A DNA stretch of 64,000 bases from Pseudomonas citri (GCF_025336485.1 NZ_JAODAB010000018.1:1-64000), one strand, 5' to 3'. Shown: positions 26,132 to 34,483, counted from the first letter of the stretch. Notes: generated by a model from the letters alone, not told the origin. Numbers and translations: made by a program.

Positions 26132-26161
26132 ACCTATACCATTACCTTTAGCAGGGACAAC

Positions 26162-26249
26162 TGTGGGGGCATAGCTTGCTCGCGATAAACGATGACGCGG
26201 TCTGATTGAGGTCTGCGTCGCCCTTGTCGCGAGCAAGCTTTGCTCCCAC
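26162..26249. repeat. REPIN
   Basis: TGTGGGGGCATAGCTTGCTCGCGAT and a facing partner ending GCTTTGCTCCCAC enclose about 37 bases between the converging GDT1 and M48 genes. The arms are slightly diverged from each other, unlike the copy at 7373-7465. Confidence 0.85.
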
Positions 26250-26257
26250 GACGAGCC

Positions 26258-27073
26258 TTACTTGCGCGCCTGTTGGTAAAGCGGCATGACCTTCGGAATC
26301 GCCGCCTGCAACGAAGCGATCCGGCTGCTCGACGACGGGTGGGTGCTCATGAATTCCGGTGGCGCGCCTTCCGATGCCTTGGCCATCTTGTTCCACAAAG
26401 TGATCGCGGCGTTCGGGTCGTAGCCCGCGCGGGCCGCCAGTTCGAGGCCGATCAGGTCGGCTTCGTTCTCGTTTTCACGGCTGTTGGGCAAGGTCATGCC
26501 GTAGTTGGCCACGGTGTCGGCCAGCGCCAGGCTGTCCTGACCCAGGCCGAACAAGGCGCCGGCCCCTTGCTTGGCCATTTCGATGCCATAGGCCTTGGAC
26601 ATGGCTTCACGGCCATGCTCACGCAGGGCGTGGGCGATTTCGTGGCCCACGATCGCGGCGATTTCAGCATCGGTAAGCTTCAGTTTGTCCATCAGCCCGG
26701 TGTAGAAAATGATCTTGCCGCCAGGACCGCAGTTGGCGTTGAGCTCGTCGCTCTTGATCAGGTTCACTTCCCAGTTCCATTGCGCCGAATCCGGGCGGAA
26801 CACCGGAGCCTGGGCGATCAGTCGGTCGGAAATCGTCTGGAGACGCTTGGCATCGTTGCTGGTCTTGTCCAACACACCCTGGGTGTTCGCCTCGCCCACG
26901 GTCTTCTGATAAGACTGGGCATACATCTGGTTGACCTCCGCGCTCGACAGCATGCTGAACATGTACTGCTTGCGCTCCACGCCCACGGCTCCGCCGCTGG
27001 TGGTATTGACCGACTGGCAACCGGCGAGCAGCAAAGCCGCGCTCAGTGCACACACCCTCAATGTCTTGTTCAT
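26258..27073 (-). CDS. M48 family metalloprotease, lipoprotein
   Basis: A 271-residue envelope protease. The lipobox LLLAGC places the lipidated Cys at residue 19. The zinc site is HEIAH at 144-148 with the third ligand Glu in ENEAD near 204. Such single-domain M48 lipoproteins (LoiP/YcaL type) degrade misfolded outer-membrane proteins. The ATG at 27073 (MNKTLRVCALSAALL) was chosen because everything upstream in frame lacks signal-peptide character. It converges on the GDT1 gene across a REPIN. Catalytic residues are complete. Confidence 0.9.
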   Translation of the reverse strand: MNKTLRVCALSAALLLAGCQSVNTTSGGAVGVERKQYMFSMLSSAEVNQMYAQSYQKTVGEANTQGVLDKTSNDAKRLQTISDRLIAQAPVFRPDSAQWNWEVNLIKSDELNANCGPGGKIIFYTGLMDKLKLTDAEIAAIVGHEIAHALREHGREAMSKAYGIEMAKQGAGALFGLGQDSLALADTVANYGMTLPNSRENENEADLIGLELAARAGYDPNAAITLWNKMAKASEGAPPEFMSTHPSSSSRIASLQAAIPKVMPLYQQARK

Positions 27074-27216
27074 ACAAAAAGAAGCTCCCTGGAAACATCG
27101 GCGTATCCTAGGCGTTGATGGATATCGGCGCCAGTGGCCTGTGTGGCCAATTCGAGGACTCAACTTCGGCGCCATCGAAGCGGCCCGCTCCGGGTCTGAT
27201 CCGAAGGCCCGCAGAC

Positions 27217-27840
27217 TCAAGCCGGAGTCAGGCACTCCGGCCCATTGAGTTTCGGATCATTGACCAGGTTGGCCAGGACCCGCTCGCGCAGTGGCGCCGG
27301 TTCGCTGGCCAACAGGCCTTGCAAGGCATGCAGGGGCGTCTCGGGATCGAGCCACAGGCGCTGGCCTTCTTCATCGAGAATCAACGGCCGGCGCTGGCCC
27401 GCCGCCGGCTGGGTAATGACTGCAGTGCTCAACCACACCTGTTCCTGCACCGGATACGCTTCCCAGATCGCGGCCAAGAACAGCGAGGAGCCCTCACCCG
27501 GCGTCAGCCAGTAGGGACGCTTGCGCGTCCCGCCACGCCATTCGTAGAAACCATTGGCCGGCAACAGGCAGCGACGCAGGCGCAGGGCTTCGCGGAACAT
27601 CGGCTGCTCGGCCACGGTCTCCGCCCGGGCATGGGCCGGGGTGCGGGACAGGTCGGTCAGCCATGCCGGCGTCAACCCCCAGCGCGCTCGGGCCAGTTCG
27701 CGCCGGCCCTCGGCGTCGGCGCGCAATATCAGCACCGAATCATTGGGCGAGATATTCCATTGGGCCTTCTGGTCGGCAGGGAAGCCGGGCAAGGCCGCAA
27801 AGGCGGGATTCCAGCGAAACAGGGCATAACGTCCACACAT
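27217..27840 (-). CDS. yedK: SOS response-associated peptidase (YedK/HMCES) with altered active site
   Basis: A 207-residue SRAP-domain protein. YedK crosslinks through Cys2 to abasic sites in single-stranded DNA and protects them. Cys2 (MCGRYALF) and the Glu of NGFYEW (residue 100) are present. The Asn of the NARAET motif is His70 here (HARAET), and the His of the HDRRP motif aligns by eye with Gly148 (GQRRP). Two of the four known active-site residues are therefore changed together, so the chemistry may differ from E. coli YedK or belong to a distinct subfamily. A MITE-like element lies 37 bases upstream of the start. Confidence 0.82.
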   Translation of the reverse strand: MCGRYALFRWNPAFAALPGFPADQKAQWNISPNDSVLILRADAEGRRELARARWGLTPAWLTDLSRTPAHARAETVAEQPMFREALRLRRCLLPANGFYEWRGGTRKRPYWLTPGEGSSLFLAAIWEAYPVQEQVWLSTAVITQPAAGQRRPLILDEEGQRLWLDPETPLHALQGLLASEPAPLRERVLANLVNDPKLNGPECLTPA

Positions 27841-27877
27841 GGGGCAACATGACTCTTGATCGAACGGCCGCCAGCCC

Positions 27878-28021
27878 GGGTTTTGTACGAAAAGTCGCCG
27901 AGCGGCTATCAGGCAAGGCTAAAACAGGCGAGGAAGCGGAGTTTACAGGTTGTAAATGAGCATTCCGAGCCTGTTTTCAACGCAGCATGATCGGCGCGCA
28001 GGCACTTTTCGTGCAAAACCT
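27878..28021. mobile_element. 144-bp MITE-like element, copy 1
   Basis: Terminal inverted repeats of about 17 bases (GGTTTTGTACGAAAAGT at 27879-27895 and the near-complement at 28004-28020) bound a largely palindromic interior that contains GAAACAGG/CCTGTTTT-type arms and a central TTTACA/TGTAAA hairpin. It has no coding capacity. Copy 2 at 28552-28695 is the same length and orientation, with about seven differences. The right end supplies bases of the stop codon of the DUF2007 gene. Confidence 0.85.
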
Positions 28022-28283
28022 AACAGACCAGCGTGCCGCTGTAGTTATCCGGCGACTCATCGCCGGGCAGCGGCAGCGCGGCATTGTAGGCGGCGATCAG
28101 CTCCCGGGCGTATTGCGCCTGGGCGTCGTCCACCGCCAATCCCAGCAGGCCCTGCATCGGCAACTCGCCGACGGCGCCCAGCAGGTCACGGCCCACCAGG
28201 TGCGCCGTGATTCCCTCGCTGGCGAGCATGCCCTGCAGCAACTCGCCCTCCATCAGGCTTTCCAGCTCGTAGATCCTTTGCAT
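28020..28283 (-). CDS. Putative signal transducing protein, DUF2007
   Basis: An 87-residue cytoplasmic protein starting MQRIYELESLMEGELLQGML, with the DUF2007 core ASEGITAHLVGRDLLGAVGELP and GLLGLAVDDAQAQYARELI. The family has a ferredoxin-like fold and no proven role. The start at 28283 is preferred to a start 45 bases upstream. Its TAG stop at 28022-28020 is formed at the junction with MITE copy 1, so the C-terminus (YSGTLVC) may have been altered by that insertion. It lies 11 bases after the CPXCG gene in one operon. Confidence 0.85.
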   Translation of the reverse strand: MQRIYELESLMEGELLQGMLASEGITAHLVGRDLLGAVGELPMQGLLGLAVDDAQAQYARELIAAYNAALPLPGDESPDNYSGTLVC

Positions 28284-28294
28284 GGACGCCCCCG

Positions 28295-28477
28295 TCAGTC
28301 GTTTTCGCCAAAGACTTCCAGATGCCACTCCTCGCCATGGACCTGCAGCACGAACGTCACTGGTTTACAGCAGACCTGACAGTCCTCGATGTAGGTCTGA
28401 TCCCCTCCCGACAAGTCAACGGTCGTCTCGATTTCCTCACCACAGTACGGACAATCATAAAGAGCGGTTTCCAGCAT
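28295..28477 (-). CDS. CPXCG motif-containing cysteine-rich protein
   Basis: A 60-residue zinc-ribbon-like protein. CPYCGEE near residue 9 and DCQVCCKPV near residue 32 provide two Cys pairs for a metal. The C-terminal half ends VHGEEWHLEVFGEND. The family is common in gammaproteobacteria and uncharacterised. It is the first gene of a two-gene unit with DUF2007, and both are bracketed by the two MITE copies. Confidence 0.88.
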   Translation of the reverse strand: MLETALYDCPYCGEEIETTVDLSGGDQTYIEDCQVCCKPVTFVLQVHGEEWHLEVFGEND

Positions 28478-28551
28478 CGCGGTCTCCCAGGTGACTTGTG
28501 CGTATAATCGCCGGTCTATTTGCAGGGCTATTGTTGCCTGGTGTGTCTTCC

Positions 28552-28695
28552 AGGTTTTGTACGAAAAGTCGCCGAGCGGCGATCAGGCAAGGCGAAAACA
28601 GGCGAGGAAGCGGAGTTGACTGGTTGTCAATGAGCATTCCGAGCCTGTTTTCAACGCAGCATGATCGTCGCGCAGGCACTTTTCGTACAAAACCT
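28552..28695. mobile_element. 144-bp MITE-like element, copy 2
   Basis: The terminal inverted repeats are perfect over 18 bases: AGGTTTTGTACGAAAAGT (28552-28569) and its exact complement (28678-28695). The interior matches copy 1 except at about seven positions. In the central hairpin copy 1 has TTTAC/GTAAA and copy 2 TTGAC/GTCAA, a compensatory base-pair change. It lies upstream of the acyltransferase gene and may carry promoter or transcript-stability signals. Confidence 0.87.
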
Positions 28696-28762
28696 AGGCC
28701 ATGCCCTGTCATTTTTTGATCCAACCTTTACTTACCCTAGCCGTTTCCAACAAGAGAGCATG

Positions 28763-29926
28763 ATGGGCGAATTCGATGCCATCCGACCTTACGACGACAG
28801 CGAAGTCCCAGCGGTGCTGGCCCGGCTGCTCGGCGACAAGGCGTTTCTAGATATCCTCACCCACTTCCGCTTCCCGCGCCTGGCCGGCGCCTTCGGCTGG
28901 ATGCTCAAACCTCTTATAGCGCAAAGATTGCGGCGTGAGTTCGCCGGTGTGACATCCGTGGCCACTTTGCAGGACAAAGTGGAGTTCTACGTCGACCACA
29001 CCATCGAGCGCGCCACCGACGGCGTGACCTACACCGGAGTGGAGCAGTTCAAGTCCGGCAGTGCCTACCTGTTCATCGCCAACCACCGCGACATCGTCAT
29101 GGACCCGGCCTTCGTCAACTACGCCGTCTATCACGCCGGCTTGCCGACGCCGCGCATCGCCATTGGCGACAACCTGTTGCAAAAACCTTTTGTCAGCGAC
29201 CTGATGCGCCTGAACAAAAGCTTCATCGTGCACCGCTCCATCACCGGGCGACGGGAGAAAATGGCGGCGTACCAACTGCTGTCAGCGTACATCAACCATT
29301 CGATCCGCAACGATTGCGCCTCGATATGGATCGCTCAGGCCGAAGGACGCGCCAAGGACGGCGACGACCGTACCGAGTCGGCGATCCTCAAGATGTTCCA
29401 TATGAGCCGCAAGGACGAGCCGTTCGGCGAGGTGATTCAGTCGCTGAACCTGACGCCGGTGTCGATCAGCTACGAATACGACCCGTGCGACCAGGACAAG
29501 GCCCGCGAGCTGTACATCCGCGCCACCACCGGTACCTACACCAAGGTTCCGGGCGAGGATGACGTGAGCATCGCCAAGGGCATCACCGGCTACAAGGGCC
29601 GGGTCCACGTGAACTTCGCCGCGCCGATTACCGAGCTGTTCGAGGACACCAAGCAACTGGCCCAGGAAATGGACCGGCAGATCCTTGGCGGTTATCGCCT
29701 GTTCCCGGTGCATTACCTGGCTTACGCCCAATGGGCCGACGCTGACCCGCAGCTACAGGTGCCGACGGCGGCCGAAGTGTTTGGTGCCGATGAATTGGCC
29801 AAGGCCCAGCAGGAATGGCAACGCCGGCTCGACGCCTGCCCGGCGGAACACCGGCCGTTTCTGGTGCAGCAATATGCGACGCCGGTGCGTAATCAACATC
29901 GGGTCAAGGCGGGGTTGGCGCTGTAA
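28763..29926 (+). CDS. Acyltransferase of the PlsC/GPAT-like superfamily
   Basis: A 387-residue protein. NHRDIVMDPAFVNYAV near residue 112 is the NHx(n)D-type acyltransferase block I, and SFIVHRSITGRREKMAAY, WIAQAEGRAKDGDDRT (block III-like EGR) and TPVSISYEYDP (block IV) follow in order. These enzymes acylate glycerol-3-phosphate or lysophospholipid at the inner membrane face. No clear membrane segment is present beyond a hydrophobic patch near residue 45. Two adjacent ATGs exist; that at 28763 has the better Shine-Dalgarno spacing (AGAG). The exact acceptor is unknown. An inverted repeat AGCTCCCTT/AAGGGAGCT follows at 29943-29969. Confidence 0.82.
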   Translation: MGEFDAIRPYDDSEVPAVLARLLGDKAFLDILTHFRFPRLAGAFGWMLKPLIAQRLRREFAGVTSVATLQDKVEFYVDHTIERATDGVTYTGVEQFKSGSAYLFIANHRDIVMDPAFVNYAVYHAGLPTPRIAIGDNLLQKPFVSDLMRLNKSFIVHRSITGRREKMAAYQLLSAYINHSIRNDCASIWIAQAEGRAKDGDDRTESAILKMFHMSRKDEPFGEVIQSLNLTPVSISYEYDPCDQDKARELYIRATTGTYTKVPGEDDVSIAKGITGYKGRVHVNFAAPITELFEDTKQLAQEMDRQILGGYRLFPVHYLAYAQWADADPQLQVPTAAEVFGADELAKAQQEWQRRLDACPAEHRPFLVQQYATPVRNQHRVKAGLAL

Positions 29927-29977
29927 TCGCCAAATCCGAAGAGTGAGCTCCCTTGTGGTAAGGGAGCTTGTTGTGGC

Positions 29978-30262
29978 TCAGCTGATTTGCGTGCTGATCC
30001 ACGACACCAGCAACGCCAGCGCCAGGCAGCCAAAGCCGAACCGATAGAAGAACCGGTTCATGCGCTGGGTCGCCAGGTCCAGCAGCGCTTCGAAGCGTTC
30101 CTCGCCATTGCCGCTGCGTGTTTGCAAACTGGCTCGCGCCCGTAGTTCACGGCGGCGCGTCGCATGCAGTACCCAGCCGCCCGGGCAGGCAAACAGCAGC
30201 GCGAGCAGGTTGATCAGTTTGGCCGGGTGGGCAGCGAACAACGAAAGCAGATGCAGCGACAT
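29978..30262 (-). CDS. Small hypothetical membrane protein
   Basis: A 94-residue protein with two hydrophobic segments: LINLLALLFACPGGWVLH near residues 18-35 and FGFGCLALALLVSWIS near the C-terminus. A basic, polar middle (RRRELRARASLQTRSGNGEERFEAL) joins them. I do not recognise a family. The ATG at 30262 has GAGG 6 bases before it, better than the start 12 bases upstream. It converges on the acyltransferase gene. Confidence 0.65.
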   Translation of the reverse strand: MSLHLLSLFAAHPAKLINLLALLFACPGGWVLHATRRRELRARASLQTRSGNGEERFEALLDLATQRMNRFFYRFGFGCLALALLVSWISTQIS

Positions 30263-30451
30263 CACAAACCTCAAGCAAAACAGGCGGGACCTTCGGACAG
30301 GGCGCGGATTCTACCGAAAGCCGGCGACCCTGCCCCATTTTTTCCGACCTGTGGGAGCAGGACTTCGTTGCTGTGGGATTAATCTCCCCGTCACGGTTTC
30401 GTCATCTGGATAGGCCACCCTGTCGCCCTTCGACCCCGCACGGACCCCGTC

Positions 30452-30658
30452 ATGCTCCACGCCGAAAACCAGGATCGTCTCTATCTCATCAGCCCGAGCG
30501 ACGAGCAACAGAACCTTGTCGACAGCCTGTCGTTTAACGTCCAGGACCGGCATTGGCTGGTGTATTGCGCCCTGGGCGGCCATCCACATGAGGACCTGCC
30601 AGAGACCGACCTGCTGACCGGGATCAGCGTGCTGGAGTTGTATTCCCAGGCGGCGTGA
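30452..30658 (+). CDS. Small hypothetical protein, 68 residues
   Basis: The product MLHAENQDRLYLISPSDEQQ... is acidic, soluble and has a WLVYCALGGHPHEDLPETDLL segment with LTGISVLELYSQAA at the end (given in parts). No family or catalytic motif was recognised. Codon use is normal for the genome and the frame is not overlapped by a better one, so I regard it as real. A REP hairpin follows 22 bases after the stop. Confidence 0.6.
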   Translation: MLHAENQDRLYLISPSDEQQNLVDSLSFNVQDRHWLVYCALGGHPHEDLPETDLLTGISVLELYSQAA

Positions 30659-30680
30659 AGAAATTGCTCTGTAAAAAGCT

Positions 30681-30730
30681 CTGTGGGAGCAAGGCTTGCC
30701 CGCGATGGCGGACAAGCCTTGCTCCCACAG
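30681..30730. repeat. REP hairpin (tight inverted pair)
   Basis: An 18-bp perfect stem, CTGTGGGAGCAAGGCTTG with CAAGCCTTGCTCCCACAG, encloses only about 14 bases, so it forms a strong hairpin in either transcript. It separates the 68-residue gene from the convergent yajG gene. Confidence 0.9.
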
Positions 30731-30813
30731 GTTTTGCTTTAAACAAGCCTTGCTTTCATAAGTCGCATCGCAACCACTGGGCCATTGCAGCCCAGGGTCA
30801 TGCAGATGAAACC

Positions 30814-31398
30814 TTACTCGCCCAGCACCTGACCAATAGTCGGGTCCTTGAACAGGCGAGTCAGGGCATCGCTCAGCACGTCACTGACCAGCTTGGTATT
30901 GGTGTCCTGGTTGGGCGCCATGCCGAAACGCTGGTCCAGCGAGGCACCGTAGCGGCCGCTGTAGCGACGGTTGGCGTTCTGCACGTCGGAACGGAAGGTC
31001 GCGCCGATGGTGGCTTCGGTCACGTACATGCCTTCCTTGGGCGACTGGTACTTGAGCTCGGCCAGGGTCACGGTCAACTGCGGTGCATTCAGCGCATTGG
31101 CCGTAGGGGTGAAGCCCAGCAGGCGCACCGCGGCTTCAGCCTGGGCTTGCAGCTTGGGCAGGATCTGCGCGCCCTGCACCGTGATCACGCTGGTTTCCGG
31201 GTACAGGCCGCCACGGGTGCCGAGGGTCGGCGACGGGCGACCGTCCACTACCCGCACCACCACTGGCTGGCCATGCCCCACTGGCGCCAGCTGGGCGTTG
31301 AGCCGGGGCTCTGGGTTAAGTTGTTGCGGGCTATGGGCGCAGCCGACGAGGGTCAGAGTGGTCACAGCGATCAAACCGAACAACAGGCGTTGCAACAT
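30814..31398 (-). CDS. yajG: YajG family lipoprotein
   Basis: A 194-residue lipoprotein with lipobox TLVGC (Cys20). The body matches YajG: VVRVVDGRPSPTLGTRGG, a central LGFTPT and LTVTLAELKYQ, then the TKLVSDVLSDALTRLFKDP tail. Function in E. coli is not established; location is the outer-membrane inner leaflet. The ATG at 31398 follows GGAG by 8 bases; the longer frame upstream has no signal peptide. Confidence 0.85.
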   Translation of the reverse strand: MLQRLLFGLIAVTTLTLVGCAHSPQQLNPEPRLNAQLAPVGHGQPVVVRVVDGRPSPTLGTRGGLYPETSVITVQGAQILPKLQAQAEAAVRLLGFTPTANALNAPQLTVTLAELKYQSPKEGMYVTEATIGATFRSDVQNANRRYSGRYGASLDQRFGMAPNQDTNTKLVSDVLSDALTRLFKDPTIGQVLGE

Positions 31399-31596
31399 GC
31401 TTATTTCTCCAGAATCGGGCACTGACAATGCTCGCAGTATAGCGGCGCGCCAGGGCGGCGAACTAGCATGATTATCGAGATGTATGACCCACACCCGGGA
31501 GGCCGGCTCCTGTCACCGCGTTGTCATGCGCCTTACACCGGTATGTCATCGCCCGCTGTCAGGCTTGTCGCAAGCTCCCTGACCCGGTATCCGATC

Positions 31597-31830
31597 ATGC
31601 GCTTCCTTATTTCCCTGTTCACCCCGCGTCCCCATCATCGCACCTTCGCACTGCTGGACCGCAACGGTCATTGCCAGGCCTTCAAGCAATGCAGCCTGCA
31701 GCCCATGGGTGAAGGCTGGGTGGAAATCGAAGAAATCCGTCTCAACTGGCTGCACCAGCCATTGCCCGCCAGCGCCCGCGTGCAACCACTTGGCACTCGT
31801 GCACGCCATCGACTCCTGTTGACCATCTGA
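31597..31830 (+). CDS. Small hypothetical protein, 77 residues
   Basis: The protein begins MRFLISLFTPRPHHRTFALLD and reads as a small beta-rich domain (GHCQAFKQCSLQPMGEGWVEIEEI, RLNWLHQPLPASARVQPLG). It has no signal peptide or known motif. I start it at 31597, where the hydrophobic opening begins; the upstream extension is Pro/Arg-rich and unlikely to be coding. It stands alone and divergent from yajG. Confidence 0.6.
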   Translation: MRFLISLFTPRPHHRTFALLDRNGHCQAFKQCSLQPMGEGWVEIEEIRLNWLHQPLPASARVQPLGTRARHRLLLTI

Positions 31831-32570
31831 CCGGACGGCTAATAAAAGTCATTAAACACGACCATTTCCCTGCGTTTCTTCGATACAATCTCCCCCCGAT
31901 TATAAGGACGTCTCCTGATCGGGCCCCGCAACACCGCCGATACGTTGGTATTGGCAACCTCGCAACGCCCACAGAGAGCCGCCCACACAGATCGAGTGAA
32001 GCTGGCGCGCTTGCTGTTTCCGGGCAAAACCACCGCTTTTCCCGAATCTGCAGAGCTGTCATTACGCTCGGTCACTGAGCTGTCTGCCCGTTTTGCCTGT
32101 CATGTATTACATGGAGGCAACCAAACCGGGCGCAGTGCCAGGCTGGGACAGCCCTTTTTTGAGGTTCACGTCTTCAAAAGAGCGTGAAAAAAACGGGTTT
32201 TCACAACTTCACGAGAGTGTGGCGAGCAAATGAAGAGTTTTGCGTCTGAACAAGCACCATTGGCGTCTGAAACAGCCCAACGACACAGGACCGGATATCG
32301 CTCAAGAACCGGCGCCTGAAGCCTGTCCGCTACGGATTTGGTTGCACGAACGGATGTCTCGGCCATAAGTCGAATTGCCTGCCCGGCGCTTAAATGAGTT
32401 CATAGCACTCTTGAGGCCAGGCTGCATGCATCCGCAGTAGTTGCAAAAAATGACGAAGATTCGGACATGGCGATCCTGGCCACGGAAAACCTGGGGCACC
32501 ACCCACTTGCCCCGCCACTCCTGGCCGCTATGCCGACAATTTGGTGCTGCAGATTTTGGAGACGCGTTAA
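31831..32570. other. 740-base gap upstream of mqo, no convincing gene
   Basis: A -10-like TACAAT at 31884-31889 precedes GATTATAAGGACGTCTCC, so transcription may start near 31895 and give a leader of more than 650 bases for mqo. A TTG-started frame at 31945-32187 lacks a Shine-Dalgarno and has poor coding character. Runs such as GTGAAAAAAACGGGTTTTCAC near 32183-32203 form a small hairpin. No tRNA, REP or known RNA motif was recognised. Confidence 0.45.
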
Positions 32571-34079
32571 ATGGCGCATAACGAAGCAGTCGATGTAATT
32601 CTGGTAGGGGCCGGCATCATGAGTGCCACCCTGGCCGTACTGCTCAAGGAACTCGACCCCGCGATCTCGCTGGAAGTCGTCGAGCTGATGGACTCCGGGG
32701 CCGCGGAAAGCTCCAACCCATGGAACAACGCCGGTACCGGTCACGCTGGGCTGTGCGAGCTGAACTACACGCCCCAGTCCGCCGACGGCAGTGTCGACAT
32801 CAAGAAAGCGGTGCACATCAACACCCAGTTCGAGGTGTCGAAGCAGTTCTGGACGTACCTGACCAAAAAAGGCACGTTCGGCTCATCGAAATCCTTCATC
32901 GCCCCGGTGCCGCACCTGAGCTTCGTGCAAGGCGAGAAAGGCGTTTCGTTCCTCAAGAAGCGCTTCGAACTGCTGCACCGGCATCACGCCTTCGCCGACA
33001 TGGAATACACCGAAGACAAGGCCAAGATGGCCGAGTGGATGCCGCTGATGATGCCTGGTCGTCCAGCCGACGAAGTCATCGCCGCTACCCGCGTCATGAA
33101 TGGCACCGACGTCAACTTCGGCGCTCTGACCAACCAGCTGCTCAAGCACTTGACCAGCGCTCCGGACACCCAGGTCAAATACTGCAAGCGCGTCACCGGC
33201 CTCAAGCGCAAGGGCGATGGCTGGACCGTGAGCATCAAGGACGTCAACTCCGGCGCCAGCCGTGACGTCGACGCCAAGTTCGTCTTCCTGGGCGCCGGTG
33301 GTGCGGCGTTGCCGCTGCTGCAAGCCTCGGGCATCGAGGAAAGCAAGGGCTTCGGCGGCTTCCCGGTCAGCGGCCAGTGGCTGCGTTGCGACAACCCGGA
33401 AGTGGTCAAGCATCACCAGGCCAAGGTCTACAGCCAGGCTGCGGTGGGCTCGCCACCGATGTCGGTGCCACACCTGGACACCCGTGTGGTCGATGGCAAG
33501 AAATCCCTGCTGTTCGGGCCCTACGCCGGTTTCACCACCAAGTTCCTCAAGCACGGTTCGATCATGGACCTGCCGATGTCGGTACGTGCCAGCAACATCG
33601 GCCCGATGCTGGCCGTGGCCCGGGACAACATGGACCTGACCAAGTACCTGATCAGCGAAGTGATGCAGTCCATGGAACAACGCCTGGAATCCCTGCGTCG
33701 CTTCTACCCCGAGGCGAAAGCCGAGGACTGGCGCCTGGAAGTGGCCGGGCAACGGGTGCAGATCATTAAGAAAGACCCGAAAAAAGGCGGCATCCTGCAG
33801 TTCGGCACCGAACTGGTGGCCGCCAAGGACGGCACCCTCGCCGCCTTGCTCGGCGCTTCGCCAGGAGCTTCGGTGACCGTGTCGATCATGCTGGAGCTGA
33901 TCGAACGCTGCTTCCCGGCCAAGGCCAAGGGTGAGTGGGCCGCCAAGCTCGCGGAAATCTTCCCGGCCCGGGAAAAAGTGCTGGAAACCGACGCGGCGCT
34001 GTATCGCAAGATCAACGCGCAGAACAACATCGCGCTGGAGCTGGTTGAAGAAAGCAACGAAGCGCAAAACTACGCTTGA
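32571..34079 (+). CDS. mqo: Malate:quinone oxidoreductase
   Basis: A 502-residue FAD-dependent, membrane-associated enzyme that oxidises malate to oxaloacetate and passes electrons to quinone, replacing or assisting NAD-malate dehydrogenase in the TCA cycle. The FAD-binding start VDVILVGAGIMSATLAVLL is at residues 8-26, followed by NPWNNAGTGHAGLCELNYTPQ, a signature of Mqo. GAGGAALPLLQ and GVSFLKKRFELL also fit. Shine-Dalgarno GGAGA lies 9 bases before the ATG. Gene order (next the PA4642-like gene) matches mqoB of P. aeruginosa. Confidence 0.96.
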   Translation: MAHNEAVDVILVGAGIMSATLAVLLKELDPAISLEVVELMDSGAAESSNPWNNAGTGHAGLCELNYTPQSADGSVDIKKAVHINTQFEVSKQFWTYLTKKGTFGSSKSFIAPVPHLSFVQGEKGVSFLKKRFELLHRHHAFADMEYTEDKAKMAEWMPLMMPGRPADEVIAATRVMNGTDVNFGALTNQLLKHLTSAPDTQVKYCKRVTGLKRKGDGWTVSIKDVNSGASRDVDAKFVFLGAGGAALPLLQASGIEESKGFGGFPVSGQWLRCDNPEVVKHHQAKVYSQAAVGSPPMSVPHLDTRVVDGKKSLLFGPYAGFTTKFLKHGSIMDLPMSVRASNIGPMLAVARDNMDLTKYLISEVMQSMEQRLESLRRFYPEAKAEDWRLEVAGQRVQIIKKDPKKGGILQFGTELVAAKDGTLAALLGASPGASVTVSIMLELIERCFPAKAKGEWAAKLAEIFPAREKVLETDAALYRKINAQNNIALELVEESNEAQNYA

Positions 34080-34091
34080 TTCGACCGCATG

Positions 34092-34130
34092 AAAAAACGC
34101 CCCGTTCTCCATGAGAGCGGGGCGTTTTTT
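34092..34130 (+). terminator. Rho-independent terminator after mqo
   Basis: AAAAAACGCCCCG pairs with CGGGGCGTTTTTT around a 12-base loop that itself can pair (TTCTC/GAGAG). The T-run ends the plus-strand transcript 13 bases after the mqo stop. A degenerate REP half lies at about 34146-34188. Confidence 0.92.
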
Positions 34131-34195
34131 ATGGGAGAAGCTTTCGTGGCGAGGACGCTTGCTCCCGCTGGCCAGCGAAGCAGGCCCAGGATCAA

Positions 34196-34483
34196 TCAGC
34201 CACGCGCTTTCTCGATCAACTCGATGTATTCCTCGGCATTACGCTGGTCGCGAACCAGCGCCACGAAATCGTTGCCGCGCTCATCCTTGCCATTGAGGTC
34301 GTAGCCGGCCTCGACGAAGAACGTCAGGAACCGTTCGAAATCGTCGATCCGCAAGCCACGGTAGCCCTTGATCAATTTGTGCAGCGACGGCGAGGTGGCG
34401 TCGACCGGTTCGAAATTGAGGAACAGCTTGATCTGTTCGTCGCCAATCTCATCACCAATCACTTGTTTCTTGTCTTTACGCAT
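34196..34483 (-). CDS. PA4642-like protein, unknown function
   Basis: A 95-residue cytoplasmic protein starting MRKDKKQVIGDEIGDEQIKLFL. Motifs include FEPVDATSPSLHKLIKGYRGLRI and the helical C-terminus VRDQRNAEEYIELIEKARG. The position, directly after mqo and convergent with it, is the same as PA4642 in P. aeruginosa. No biochemical role is known to me. The ATG at 34483 is chosen over one 21 bases upstream because the conserved start is MRKDKK. Confidence 0.82.
   Translation of the reverse strand: MRKDKKQVIGDEIGDEQIKLFLNFEPVDATSPSLHKLIKGYRGLRIDDFERFLTFFVEAGYDLNGKDERGNDFVALVRDQRNAEEYIELIEKARG

Noticed and set aside
31945..32187. 80-codon frame in the gap before mqo
   Set aside because: Starts with TTG without a Shine-Dalgarno, poor coding character, no recognisable motif.
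32490..32515. GGGGCACCACCCACTTGCC as a sigma54 promoter for mqo
   Set aside because: GG and GC elements are 12 bases apart instead of 10.
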